A program made the position numbers and the translations under genes. A stretch of DNA of 64,000 nucleotides from Acrasis kona. Lineage: Eukaryota; Heterolobosea; Eutetramitea; Acrasida; Acrasidae. The DNA is taken from the NCBI GenBank assembly GCA_026419775.2, contig JAOPGA020001688.1:1-64000 (forward strand), read 5' to 3'. The notes beneath the pieces were generated by a model. That model had not been told where the DNA came from and searched no databases. It worked only from the letters and a program-made list of their open reading frames with translations. The number at the start of each line of letters is the position of its first letter. The stretch's first letter is position 1. Shown here piece after piece: positions 42,554 through 53,717 of this stretch.

Positions 42554-43381
42554 ATGAACCTAAACACAAGTGCTGATTTCGATAAAGTAGATCTAAGAGA
42601 AGAAGAGAACGAAGACCTGGTCGTTTTCAGTAGGCCACAAGAGGAAGAGGTTCCGTTACTGGCTTCTACAGATGATGTTCAACATGAACAACAAACGACA
42701 GATGATAATGTGCAAAACTTTGAATCAGAAGTGACAACTCCCAAAATCACACCTGAGGAATACCAAGAGGTCACAAAGGAGGAAACCAAGAAGACTTTGG
42801 AGTTGGTCAAAGAAACCGTAATAAATGCAGCCAATACCGTTTCAGAGGTTGTCACAAAAGAGAACGCCACTAAAATTAAGGACGAGTTTTTGGAAAAACT
42901 TGTATTGGCAAAAGAGGCCGTAATAGAGATTGTCAGCAAGGAGCACGTAGAAAAAGTCAAGGCAGATGTGAAGGTAGCGGTAGTTGATGTGCGCATCAAA
43001 GTCCAGGAGAGCACAACCAAAGAGAACCTTGACGCAATCAAACAATCAGCACGTGACACCTTAGAAGGTGCAAAATCAAGCATCGCAAACACCATGACAA
43101 AAGAGAATCTTGAAGCAGTCAAACAAAAGACTGTTGAAGGTTTGGAGAATGCAAAGAACGCAGTGGTGAGCGTCGCCACAAAGGAGAATTTGGAGTACGT
43201 CAAACAAGGGGCACAAGGAATATGGTCTGGAATCGTAGAGACTGTCAAGAGCCTCCAGACAACAAACACCGAAGCTACAATTGTCACTGACATAAATGTT
43301 CCCGAATTATCGAACATACCACGGTTTGATGATGCCCCAGAGGTTACAACTTCTACCGAGGTGGCTGTTGCTAAGGAATAA
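42554..43381 (+). CDS. Amphipathic 33-residue repeat protein, synuclein/perilipin-like (275 aa)
   Basis: Intronless. The first ~85 residues are acidic and contain a VPLL motif. Residues ~95-225 hold four to five units of about 33 residues, each beginning with an S/T-KEN/H core: TKENATKIKDEFLEKL, SKEHVEKVKADVKVA, TKENLDAIKQSARDTLEGA, TKENLEAVKQKTVEGLENA and TKENLEYVKQGAQGIW. The 33-residue period equals three 11-residue turns, the geometry of membrane-surface helices in perilipins, synucleins and LEA-type proteins. A lipid droplet or membrane coat role is inferred from that geometry. No transmembrane segment. Divergent from the CBM9-like gene. Confidence 0.65.
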   Translation: MNLNTSADFDKVDLREEENEDLVVFSRPQEEEVPLLASTDDVQHEQQTTDDNVQNFESEVTTPKITPEEYQEVTKEETKKTLELVKETVINAANTVSEVVTKENATKIKDEFLEKLVLAKEAVIEIVSKEHVEKVKADVKVAVVDVRIKVQESTTKENLDAIKQSARDTLEGAKSSIANTMTKENLEAVKQKTVEGLENAKNAVVSVATKENLEYVKQGAQGIWSGIVETVKSLQTTNTEATIVTDINVPELSNIPRFDDAPEVTTSTEVAVAKE

Positions 43382-43683
43382 ACATAATTTTTGCTTCTAC
43401 ATTGAAAATATAAACCTTTGAGTACTTGTAATTTTTTGACAGGGGTGAAGACTTTACTAATCGATTAATAATTCGTGTGCTCAGCTCAGGAGGATTGATT
43501 ATACGACTAAGAAAAGCAAAATCAGTGTAATCTAGATAATGATTGCAACATGTCTGTTTTCCACGGTCCTTGCAAACGTCCTGTTGACGTAATCCGGTAA
43601 TGAGCTGATTTTATAATTATCATTCATTTACAACGCAAGTTCTTTGTTGGAAGTTAACCAAACTATTTTATTAGAATAAAAAG
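43382..43683. other. Intergenic region before the F-box/WD gene
   Basis: About 300 bp. No coding potential is apparent. It would contain the 3' end of the repeat gene and the promoter of the next. Confidence 0.45.
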
Positions 43684-45285
43684 ATGAAAGACATCATCCA
43701 AGACTTGGAGTTTTTTAGAAGACAGGCTAGAGAGAAGTATAGCGTCAGTGTTCAGAACAAAGAGATTACTGATCAGAAGCTTAACAATACAGGTTAGGTT
43801 ACATTCCAACAAAAATAACAACGTTCAGATGTGCAACCTCTATTTGTGGTCAGACCGGATGGTGCAGAATATATACCAAATGAAGTTATGATTCAGATAA
43901 CATTATACATGGATTACAAGATGCTTTGTACGTTTGGGTCAGTTTGTGGAGGTTGGTATTTTTTAAGTACCAAATGTAATGCCCCGTGGAGGAACCTCTT
44001 CTCTAAAGAATTTAGAAAGAAGGTGGAATCTCCATCCTTGTTTGATGATTTTGATGGTCTATGGAGGTCAAAATTTATGAGGTCACATATCATGCGCACC
44101 AATTGGATGAAAGCCAAGGTACAATCAACGAGTTATTATGATTTTTCGCCCCATGAAATCAACACCTCTACTCGTACCTCAAAATATAGCAACGACCCTG
44201 CCTTCCGAAAGGATCGGTATATTGTCGGGCAAACGCCAGATGAAAGTGATGATCAACATGAAGAGGAGCAACGCTTCATGATAAACAAATCAGTGTTATA
44301 CCAAGATAAGTTAATCACAGGTGATAATGGAGGAAACATTAAAGTGTTCAACACAAAGACCAAACAAGTCATCAAAAAATTCAAGTTTGATGACTCGCCC
44401 GTGCTTGATGTACAATTCAATCACATCAACCAACAAATCTATTCAACGTCGCTCAGCCATAACACCACGATTACAAAATGGGACATGAACACAGGACTAT
44501 GTAGCGGCATGATGAGCATTAACGAACCCGTAAATGAATACCCCACTACAATGGTCGATAGCTACAACCAACGTTTGTTTGTTAAATTTATTGATAAAAT
44601 CAAAGTGTACCATGCGGATACTTTTACGTTCCTATTCGACATTATGGCCAAAAAGCCACAAAATCAAAACGACCGCATGGCGGATGACAACGATGATGAT
44701 GAAGATGAAGATGTTGTGGAAAACAATCAGGAGGATGACATTGACGCTCAAGATTTTAGAAGTTGTTGTATTTTAGTAAATAAAACAAATGTAAGGGTTG
44801 CTACCGTTTCGGGCTACCGCATAAAACCTGTTATTTTGATATGGCAGGTTCTCGCAAACAGTGCCATTTTAATAAAGAAAATTCGAACCTCTGCTCATCC
44901 TGGTGGTTTAGATAAACTTAGATTTGATGATGTGTGTCATGATGTGTTGTATTTTGGAAGTCTTCCGGTGAAATATGAAATTTGTACTGGAACTAAGCTG
45001 AGCGAAAACCGTTTTAGCGGTAATTATCAGATGAATGTGTCAGATTGTGATGGTGAGAAGTTTGTTTATTTTGTAAGAGGTGCTATTTTTGTTTGTGGTG
45101 TTGATGGCAAGAAGTGGGGATCTTTTCCTCTCCCTTCCTTGAAACTTGGCTTCAATGTTTGTTCTATCACGTGTGATGAAGAGAATGTTATCGTTAGAGG
45201 AAGTCCTCATGGATTGATTGTTTTTAATTTTGGAGGCAACATGACATACTGGGAAGATTTCAAAGGTGGAAATGTATTAAAATAA
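43684..45285 (+). CDS. F-box / WD40-like protein (521 aa)
   Basis: Exons 43684-43792 and 43829-45285 with a 36-nt intron. A short coiled start precedes an F-box (about residues 50-95): YIPNEVMIQITLYMDYKMLC then FGSVCGGWYFLSTKCNAPWR and LFSKEF. Propeller strands follow from ~150: LITGDNGGNIKVFNTKTKQV, VLDVQFNHINQQIYSTSLSH, and later PVILIWQVLANSAIL. An acidic insert (DDNDDDEDEDVVENN) sits near residue 300. F-box proteins link substrates to SKP1-cullin ubiquitin ligases through the F-box; the propeller would choose the substrate, unknown here. WD signatures are weak in the second half. Confidence 0.7.
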
Positions 45286-45343
45286 AAAGATATTGAACAA
45301 AATTTATAATCTAATTTTACATGAGTGTTGTGGGGAAACACTT

Positions 45344-47835
45344 CTATTTTTCATATACTCTACAAACAATCTGAGGATCTTCATTCATTCTCTCCAGTAG
45401 CAGTTCTGCAGCATGGTCATGAGAGTGTTTTAATGTTTCTTCACATATTGTTTTCACGGTATCAAAGTCTCCAAGCTTGAGTGCGTTCCTCATTTGTTTG
45501 TGTGAATCACATGCTTGATCTATTAAAGGTGATGTATCCTCCATCCTGCAAACTAATTCATATACATCAACTGGTAACTCTTTTCCTTTTACCGCTAGAT
45601 AATCCAACCATTTACATTTAAAGTACATCTTTATGGCATCATAGGTGGTGTCTCCAATAATGATCCTAGTATGGAAGCGTTTGTTGATACCTTCCAATCG
45701 ACTCGCCAAGTTCACTCCATCACCAAGTGCTGTGTAATCTAAAATTAAAGTTGATTGTAAGAAAAACCAAAAATAAACTTACTAATCCGATCTGGTGCGC
45801 CGACGTTCCCAATCAAAGACTCGGCTGTGTAGATACCAATTCTAATGTAGACTTTACCGAATTTCTCAAAGTCGGATTCACGTATGGTTTTCAACCTTTT
45901 CATCATCTCCAAAGCACATTCCATAGCACAAAATTCATGATTTTCAACATCTTTTGGAGCGTTCCATATTACCATCATGGCGTCGCCTTTAAAAAGTAAG
46001 TAAGAATTTTCAACAACATTTCTTACCCATGAATTTGTCAATGGTCCCACTTGTGGCCATGACAGCTTGGCTCATTTCTGTAAAAAAGTGCGACAGAATA
46101 ATAATAAGTTCCTTTGGAGAGACTGATTCAGATAATGAAGTGAAATTCTCCAAATCTATTTTTGGTTAAATGAATGTTTGAAGTCATAAAAATTACCTAA
46201 AAACATGACCGTCAATCTTTTGGGAATCACACCTAATTGAACATTTGAGTTTTGTCTCAGCATTTCCCTAACTACATCACCAGGTACGAACCTATGAACA
46301 TGATTTAGAATTGACTCGAAGTGATAGGTATGCTTACTTTTCAAAGTTTCTTAACCCAACCTTCATTTGGTTCATTGAATGACCCATCTTGCGTAATTCT
46401 TTTAATCCGCCCAAATTAACTCTCTTCTTGTCTCCAAAGTTCATATTCGCGATGGAATTCATTTCGTTGCTAACAATCTTTAAAGGTCTTGTGATGCAAT
46501 AACCGAACGCTAGTGCTATAACAACTGATAGAATCGAAGCAGCCGCACTAACGCAGCACGATATGATTGTAGAAATGGTCACGGTCCTCATTAAATATGT
46601 ATACGAAAGCACCGTAATGGAAATCCACTCGATTCCTAATCCATCAACAAGTAATATCATATGAACAACCTTCTGGTCGCCATCTAAAAAAAATTAAGAA
46701 AAAAAAGTGTTAAAAGTTACTTGAGTCTGTAAAGAACAACCTGTCGTCCGTTGTGATTTTGTTCAAATCTCCAAATGTGTTATAAATGAACTTTGTGGTT
46801 TCTCTCACCAAACTATTGGAATGAGATAGTGCAGGGACTCTGGCTATTGTTTCCAATGTGTCTCCAACTTGTACTTCACCTACGGAGCTTGCTATAAGTA
46901 GTCCGTTACGTTCCATTATAAATGTTTGTTGATTCTTGGGGTCGTTGGATACTTGTGTTTGGAGGTAACTCGAAATGACAGGTAGCTGAAAGTTGGCCCC
47001 AAAGGCTCCAAGGAAAGTTCCATCCTTGGATAAATGAGGAATACAAGCAGCTACCGTGAGAATGTATTGTGTGCTAAGACCCCCGTAGATTCCAATGTAG
47101 GGTTTGGTCCATGAAAGCCTTCTTGATGCTTGTGCTTGGATGAACCAAGGTCTTGTAACCGTTGTGAAATTACTTTCGTAAAGATAGTTGATGTTTTTCA
47201 TGGTCTTGTTATCGAACAAATAATAATTGGTAATGTTTCCCCAGCTGTGGTTTGTAATCATTGCAATTGCATTATTGTCCGCAGCATTAAAATCTCCAGC
47301 AACATTTCCATAATATGCATTAGCAATTGTGTTACTCTCTCCTACACCGTATAAAAGTTTTCGTAGAGGGACAGGATCCGTTAAGTCCAGTACGGGTGCT
47401 ACGTTGTCGTTATACCAAACAGCATTATTATGTATCGAAACTACAGCGGAAGGAGCTTCTTCCAGATATTTCAACGTAGAGCGCTTAATGTCGCTTATAA
47501 GGAACTTTTCAGCTGTATCAAATATACTGAGTATTCCCTAAAATATGAGTTGTTTGTATCAAGTGTCATACTTGTCTGGATGTTAAAAATCCTATCAACC
47601 ATATAGATATACTTGTAAGCAGAATACCACTGCAGAACAGGACAACAATCATGGTTTGTATGCTCCATAGTTTCCTAAACTTTCTTTTTAAAAAGCTGTC
47701 ATCACTGCTGCTAGTCTGGTCTGTTTGTAATTGTATATCGGATACTAATTGGTTTGGCGAACCAGAGGAAAATTGAAGATAAATGTTGTCTTTGTTACTT
47801 TCAATTGATAGTGGGGTATCAATAGGTGACGACAT
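45344..47835 (-). CDS. Receptor-type class III adenylyl cyclase: dCache-HAMP-cyclase (749 aa)
   Basis: Seven exons: 47835-47572, 47537-46721, 46683-46338, 46291-46197, 46155-46027, 45986-45783 and 45738-45344. A cytosolic N-terminus and first membrane helix (~62-84) are followed by a ~280-residue Cache-type sensor with PWFIQAQASRRLSWTKPYIG and QYILTVAACIPHLSKDGTFLGAFGANF. A second helix (~390-413) leads into HAMP (ITRPLKIVSNEMNSIA). The catalytic domain (about 480-660) has both metal aspartates (MFLDLENFTSLSE; KFMGDAMMV), a Lys before the MGD motif and YTALGDGVNLASRLE with the transition-state Asn and Arg. Lys plus Thr at the base-selecting positions points to ATP over GTP. It would make cAMP as a homodimer in response to an external ligand. 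The ligand is unknown. Confidence 0.88.
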
Positions 47836-48230
47836 TGAGCTTGGTGATCGCTTTTCGTTGTTTTGCTAGGTCAACCGAAAAAACGAGACTTTTTAGGCTG
47901 ATTTCATACAATAAAGGAAAGGAAACATATGACACTTTTCCAACAGACAATAAAAGAAGAACTTTTTATCATTTTGTGAGCTAAATTTTACCATAACTTG
48001 TATATATGAGCAAGAGTGTCTTGACTGTTTTGGTATCACAAAAATCACGTGCGCAGAAAAGTCGTGAACAAAGTGTATCTGACTTGAATCATCAATATCA
48101 CCATCATATCTCAAATTAGAAGATAATTTTTTACGTAGGTATCTGTTTGTGTGGCGCAGAATTTGTTGTGATGTTTGGTCAACTAATTTCTAACGTTACA
48201 ACCATTGTTCAAATTTCACATTGATTTAAC
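47836..48230. other. Divergent promoter region, 395 bp
   Basis: Lies between the cyclase and the Lys/Glu-rich gene. A 73-codon open stretch on the minus strand (47893-48114) has no ATG at its start and no recognised similarity. No other feature seen. Confidence 0.45.
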
Positions 48231-50590
48231 ATGCCATCTTCTACATCCTCGTCTGAGGGAGAGCAAGTAACAAAAACACCAAAAAAACAGTATGTAGAGG
48301 ATGACAGCGATAACGAAAGCGATGTAGAATCAGAAGAAGAAGTTGTAGCAAAGTCCAATAAAAAATCAAATGAGGAACTAGTATCGTCTGACGAAGATGA
48401 ATCAGATGACGAGCGACAAGTCAAAAACAAAGTAAATGGCAACAAATCGGACAAAATGGATGTAAGCGATTCCGAAGACGACGAAGAAGAAAGGCCTTCA
48501 AAATCATCCAAAACAATCGATACAAACGGTGATTCAAGCGACGAGGATGATGATGACGACGAAGAAGTTGTTCCATCAAAAAAGGCGAAAACCTCAACAT
48601 CAGACGATGAAGAAGAAGAAGAGGAAGAAGAAGTTTCCAAACCCTCGAAATCAAAACAATCATCATCAGACGAAGAAGAAGAGGAGGACGAAGAAGAAGA
48701 AAAAGTTGCCACACCTTCAAAACCAAAAAAGAAGCCAGTTACAGTGGAAGAAGACATTTCATCAGATGAAGAGGAAGAAGAAGTTACCAAGCCCTCCAAA
48801 GCCGCCACATCCACATCAGATGACGAAGATGAAGATGACGAAGATGAAGATGACGAAGATGATCAAGAAGTAAAATCTTCTAAAAAATCAAAAATTGATA
48901 AACACGTTTCCGATTCCGATGACGAAGAAGAAGAAGAAAAAGTCGTCAAGCCTTCCAAATCAAAAAAGGTAGTTGTTCATTCTTCAGATGACGAAGAAGA
49001 AAAGGTCACCAAACCCTCCAAATCAAAAAAATCAATCATTGAAGAGGAAAACCAAAAAGTAGCCAAACCCTCCAAATCAAGAACTGATGACAAAGAGGAA
49101 CAAGATGAGGACGAAGAAGAGGAACGAGTCACTAAGCCTTCCAAATCAAAATCATCCAAATCATCAAAGCCATCTAGAACCGAAGAAGAAGAGAAACAAG
49201 TAACCAAACCTTCCAAATCAAAATCATCAAAACAAGATGGCGACGACGACGAAGAAGAAGACAAGTCATCAAAAAAGAAATCAAATGCAAGCAAGGAGAG
49301 TTCGACAACCAATGATTCAAATGATGTAAATTCCAACGAATCGATTTTACAACATTTCCAAGTACCAGAAGGGTTCTCCAAATCAAAAAAGGAAAATTTC
49401 GTTTCCGAGAGTAAATTAAAAGGAAAGAAGTTGTGGTTGTTCGAAGTACCTTCCAACGTAAGCATCATTCGTTCGTTCCCATCCAAATTTCATTTTTTTT
49501 ATAGATTAACATATCCGATATGGACGGAATCACAATCAAAAAAGATTCCAAAAAAATCAAAATCAAAAATGTGGATTTGTCGATGGTTGATTTTCCCACT
49601 CATGAGTACAACCAAAGTCTAATGTTGTTATCTCAATCCAATAATGGATCCTTGAAACCAATTCCATTCGATCGTACTTTTAAATTGGAACAAGATTTGC
49701 AAGTACCTGAAATTGACATTAAAAAGGTTTTAAAGGATAGTTTGAAACAAACGAAAGCACGTCATGAAAATAGAAAACGAACTGCTATGGAAGCATCTAC
49801 TTTTAAAATTGAACCCATTGGATCTGGAAATGTAAAATCCAAAAAACAAATCAAGGACACAAGAAAGAGCACAGACCTCAAAAAATCAACAAAGAAGAGA
49901 AGTAAATCAACCGAAGAGGAAGAAGATGATGGAAAGAAGAAGAAGAAATCAAAGACCACTCCTCAAGTAGAAGAAGAAAAGAGCTCTAAAAAATCAAAAG
50001 ATGCCAATAAGAAGAGTAGAGAATCAAAAGATGTAGACGAGAAGAAGAAATCAAGGAGCACCAAAGAAGATGATCAAGAAGAAACTGAAAAGAAACCTAA
50101 AAAATCAATCAAGTCGAAGCAAGTAGAAAGTGACGATGAAGAGGAACAACCCAAGAAGAAATCAAAGAAACAAGTCAATACCGAAGAAGAAGAAGAACCA
50201 AAATCCAAAAAGTCATCTTCGTCAACTACTTCAAAGAAGAAAGCTCCCGTCGACCAAGAAGAAGAAGAAAGCGAGAAGCCAAAGAAAAAAAAGATAACGA
50301 CAGAGAGCGATGATGAATCAGAGGAACCAAAACCTAAAAAATCAAAAAAGGTAGAGGAAGAAGCTCCTAAAAAGAGTGTCAAGAAAGTAGAAACAAAGAA
50401 GAGAAAGAAGAATGACGATGAAGAAGAAGAGGAAGAAGAAAAACCAAAAAAGGTTCCTCGTAAAAGTGTAGACCAAAAGAAAAAGAAGGCGGAGAGAGAT
50501 GATGAGGAAGAAGAAGAGCCTAAACCAAAGAAGACAACAAAGAAGGTTTCGAAAAAAGCTCAATCTGATTCCGAAGAAGATTCTTCATGA
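48231..50590 (+). CDS. Lys/Glu-rich nucleolar-type protein, candidate RNA polymerase I subunit A34.5/PAF49 (770 aa)
   Basis: Exons 48231-49457 and 49505-50590 (47-nt intron). Residues 1-365 are repeated acidic blocks (Asp/Glu/Ser) alternating with KPSKSK units. A compact region at ~370-510 follows: FQVPEGFSKSKK, KGKKLWLFEVPSNINISDM, then LKPIPFDRTFKLEQDLQVPE. The last ~240 residues are KKSK/EEE repeats ending SEEDSS. The folded core resembles the A34.5/CD3EAP fold (GFxxx...LWLxxxP) that pairs with A49 in RNA polymerase I, and Lys-rich tails are usual in that family. Similarity is limited to the core, so other nucleolar proteins remain possible. Many CK2-type acidic serine sites are present. 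Confidence 0.5.
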
Positions 50591-50619
50591 ATAAATTGTT
50601 TTGTTATAAATTTTTTTGT

Positions 50620-51549
50620 TTAATTTATTTGAAGTACTTTTGTGGCTTCAAACTTTTTGTTGTTGCTAATGATTTGGTTGTTAATGTCTTGTGTTAATGT
50701 GTTTAAATTGAAATTTGTTGATGGTTGAATGTAGAACAAAGCAGATTTGACGCTGGGGTCATATTGAGATTCTATGACTTTGAATTTGGTTGTCATCTCT
50801 TCGGACCCAAGTATTTTGACACTGGACGAGAAGCAACCTGCACACTTGACATTGTTTAATTTGATACAAAAAACTTGTCCAGAGGGTAAAGTTCTGTGGA
50901 TTTTATGACTCATACCAAGTATAACTGTGGCACCATGTCCGAGTATGTTCTCCAATTCAGCTTCATCCAAATCTGACCGACTCTTCAATGATGTAAATGT
51001 AAAACATGTTTGATTGAGACTGGAGGAAGTGGCTAAAGTGTTGGGTGCGTACTGGAATTTATCATGTTTGGTAATCAAATCACGCACGTCAAGTATCTCT
51101 TGTTTATTAGAAACACCAACGTGCATAATGGTTGTATTTTTGTCCGATGGAAGTTCTCCTGAAATTATTCTATCAGAATAAGCTATTGAGATTACTGTAC
51201 ATGTGTATGCAATAAGAGATAGAGCACTTTTCAGAGATTTCCGATTCGAAAAGTAATTTAGCCATTTTATAACCAATACGCCAAGTGTTGCAGATAGAAA
51301 TACTGCTCTATATGGTGCGAAGATGGAGAACCTGATAATTGAATTACTTGGTTTGTTTAAAAAAAAAGTACAAACCCCGCGCATGATAGACCTGCATAGT
51401 TCATAGCAAGCTGTACAACACAGCATGATGATGCAAAAAGTGCCGATAGAAGTGATGCACCGTTCAACTTTGAAAAGCTTGTCATGTGGTTGAGCATGAT
51501 TACAATTTATGTTGACATTAAGGACCAAACCAACTACTCCAATCGACAT
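50620..51549 (-). CDS. Multi-pass membrane protein of unknown function (309 aa)
   Basis: The first ATG is at 51549; the open frame continues upstream only through a GTG. Hydrophobic segments occur at about 1-13 (MSIGVVGLVLNVN), 30-55 (IGTFCIIMLCCTACYELC), 70-95 (FAPYRAVFLSATLGVLVIKW) and 105-125 (LSLIAYTCTVISIAYS). A soluble C-terminal ~180 residues follows, containing CAGCF. The hydrophobic half resembles DRAM/FRAG1-type membrane proteins in overall look only. No motif settles its role. Its start lies 5 bp from the divergent GGT start. It is convergent with the Lys/Glu-rich gene (29 bp between stops). Confidence 0.6.
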   Translation of the reverse strand: MSIGVVGLVLNVNINCNHAQPHDKLFKVERCITSIGTFCIIMLCCTACYELCRSIMRGVCTFFLNKPSNSIIRFSIFAPYRAVFLSATLGVLVIKWLNYFSNRKSLKSALSLIAYTCTVISIAYSDRIISGELPSDKNTTIMHVGVSNKQEILDVRDLITKHDKFQYAPNTLATSSSLNQTCFTFTSLKSRSDLDEAELENILGHGATVILGMSHKIHRTLPSGQVFCIKLNNVKCAGCFSSSVKILGSEEMTTKFKVIESQYDPSVKSALFYIQPSTNFNLNTLTQDINNQIISNNKKFEATKVLQIN

Positions 51550-51554
51550 GCAGG

Positions 51555-53617
51555 ATGATGGTAATGAAATCAAATGACTATTTTTTGACACCAAATGACG
51601 AACTAGATGATGCTCCGAAATCTCCTTTTGGAAGAGTTTACTCAGGTTCTAATGATGCAGCATATGACAGCGATCAAAGTGACATCGAATATGGAGAGCA
51701 CATTATAAACAAGTACGGTACAAATAACAAAAAGTACCTATATCATTTGTACGTCTTCTATCAATACAATCTCTCACCATGATAGCCTGCACAGTGGAAT
51801 ACCGGTAATAATTATTGTACTATTAATTTTTGGAAGTATCATTGGTATAATTGTTAGCAACAGTGTCGCCACAATCCCACAAACAAGCAAGAAGGGATCA
51901 GAAGGCGCAGTCGCCGCTGATGATCCAGTTTGTAGTGAGATGGGATTGAAGATACTCAAGCGTGGAGGAAATGCCGTCGACGCCGCAGTTACTACTGCAT
52001 TATGCCTTGGAGTTATGCGCCCATATGCCAGTGGTATAGGCGGCGGTGGATTTTTAATGGTCCATATGGCAAAAACAAATACAACTGACTTCCTCGACTT
52101 CCGAGAAAGTGCACCTGGTGCCTCCACCTATGACATGTTTTATTCTGATCCAAAGGTATTTGTTTTTCATCAAGTCATTCTCATCTTTTTAGAAATCACA
52201 AAACGGAGGGCTCGCTGTCGCAGTACCTGCGGAGCCTGCTGGATTATATGCCGCTCATTCAAAGTATGGAAAGCTCTCGTGGAAAGAATTATTCCAAGAT
52301 CCCATCGCCATTGCAAGAGATGGTTTTGTTGTTGATGAGTTGATGGAAATAAGAATCAAAAATTTTATGGAAAACATTAAAAACAACCCTGGACTCAGTG
52401 GGTTCTTGACAAGAAATGGAGTTCCTCTTAAAAGAGGCGATGTAATGAAAAGACCAGAATATTCTCAATTACTACAAAGGCTCGCGAACGAGGGTGTGGA
52501 TCCCTTTTACAAAGGGGATATAGCCTCAAAAATGGTCAACGAAATCAAAAATGCTGGTGGCATCATCACGGATTCTGATTTTGCAAATTATAAACCCATT
52601 TGGCGTTACTCCGTTGATGACGCCACCCCTGCTTCTCAGTATTCGATGGTCAACTTTACATCTTTTTACAATAACGGAAGATATCGCGTTGTAGCTGGTC
52701 CTCCTCCATGTTCTGGAAGTGCTTTGATCATGATGTTGAACATTCTAGACAAGTTAAATTTCAGAGACGCGAAAATGAATTATGGTTTACAATATCATCT
52801 GGTGGTAGAGTCATTGAAGCATGGTTTCGCCAATAGAATGGGATTGGGAGATTTGCCATTCTTGCCAAGTGATAATGTAACTGCAGTTATGAATAAATTG
52901 TTGAATCCCGCAGTTGCGGCGAAAATATCTTCTTGGAGGATTGACCCTGGAAGGACATTCCCTTGGCCTTATTATTTCCAAGATCCTGCTACTTTTGATT
53001 CTAGTAAAGATTCTGGCACAACTCATTTGAGTGTTATAGATAAGGATCGTAATGGTGTGTCTTTGACTACAACTGTAAACACAATATTTGGTAGTGGAGT
53101 TGTGAGCCCTGCATTTGGTTTGGTTTATAATAATCAAATGGATGACTTTTCTGTTCAAAAAGAAGGTGTGAACTTGTTTGGTTTGCCTCCGTCTTTGTCA
53201 AATCGTATCGCTCCTGGAAAAAGACCATTGTCGAGTCAAACCCCCACCATGGTGTTTGATACTCAACAAAATAACAGACTTGTTTTGGTTGTTGGTGCTA
53301 GTGGAGGGCCCACTATCTTGTCCAGTGTGCTCCAAGTTCTTGTTGATATTCTAGACTTGAATTTGGATCCTCAGGTGGCTATTAATTTACCAAGAGTTCA
53401 TGTTCAGGCGGGAGTCGATGAGGTGGCCATGGAAGAGGGGCTCATTATGATGCTTCAAAAAGCACTAATAGAAAAGGGCCATAAGTTGAAGATTGCACCA
53501 ATCCTTCCTGACGGACACACTATTGGTTCTGTTCAGGCCGTACAAGTTACTAATGATGGGAAAACTCTTGTTGCTGCTTCAGATATTAGGAAATTGGGTG
53601 TCCCTGCTACTTTCTGA
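51555..53617 (+). CDS. GGT: Gamma-glutamyltranspeptidase, type II membrane form (657 aa)
   Basis: Exons 51555-51733, 51786-52155 and 52193-53617. The enzyme cleaves glutathione and transfers its gamma-glutamyl group, normally outside the cell or in endomembranes. A ~60-residue acidic cytosolic tail is followed by a signal-anchor (IPVIIIVLLIFGSIIGIIV). The conserved large-subunit start AVAADDPVCSEMGLKILKRG and GNAVDAAVTTALCLGVMRPY and SGIGGGGFLMVH follow, with the substrate-binding DFRESAP. Self-cleavage is expected before Thr459 in DSGTTHLSV, and the small subunit carries NNQMDDFS and GGPTILSSV. All main catalytic elements are present. Two in-frame ATGs occur near the start (51555 and 51567); the second would leave more promoter space. 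Confidence 0.93.
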
Positions 53618-53717
53618 AAAAGTAATAAAATCCTTTGTTTTGTAATCGAGGTTGACTTCCACTATTTATTGTAATTTTATTGAACCAGGAATTCAAATAC
53701 ATGAAAGAAAGTCGATT

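Noticed and set aside
48209-48814. Long antisense Ser/Leu-rich frames over the Lys/Glu-rich gene (also 48977-49486 and 50074-50382)
   Set aside because: They are the complement of GAA/GAT-rich repeats, which lack stops on the opposite strand. The sense frame has the splice site and conserved core.
51366-51410. Possible intron in the membrane-protein gene (GTTTGT...ATCAG)
   Set aside because: Removing it shifts the frame, while the unspliced frame is open throughout.
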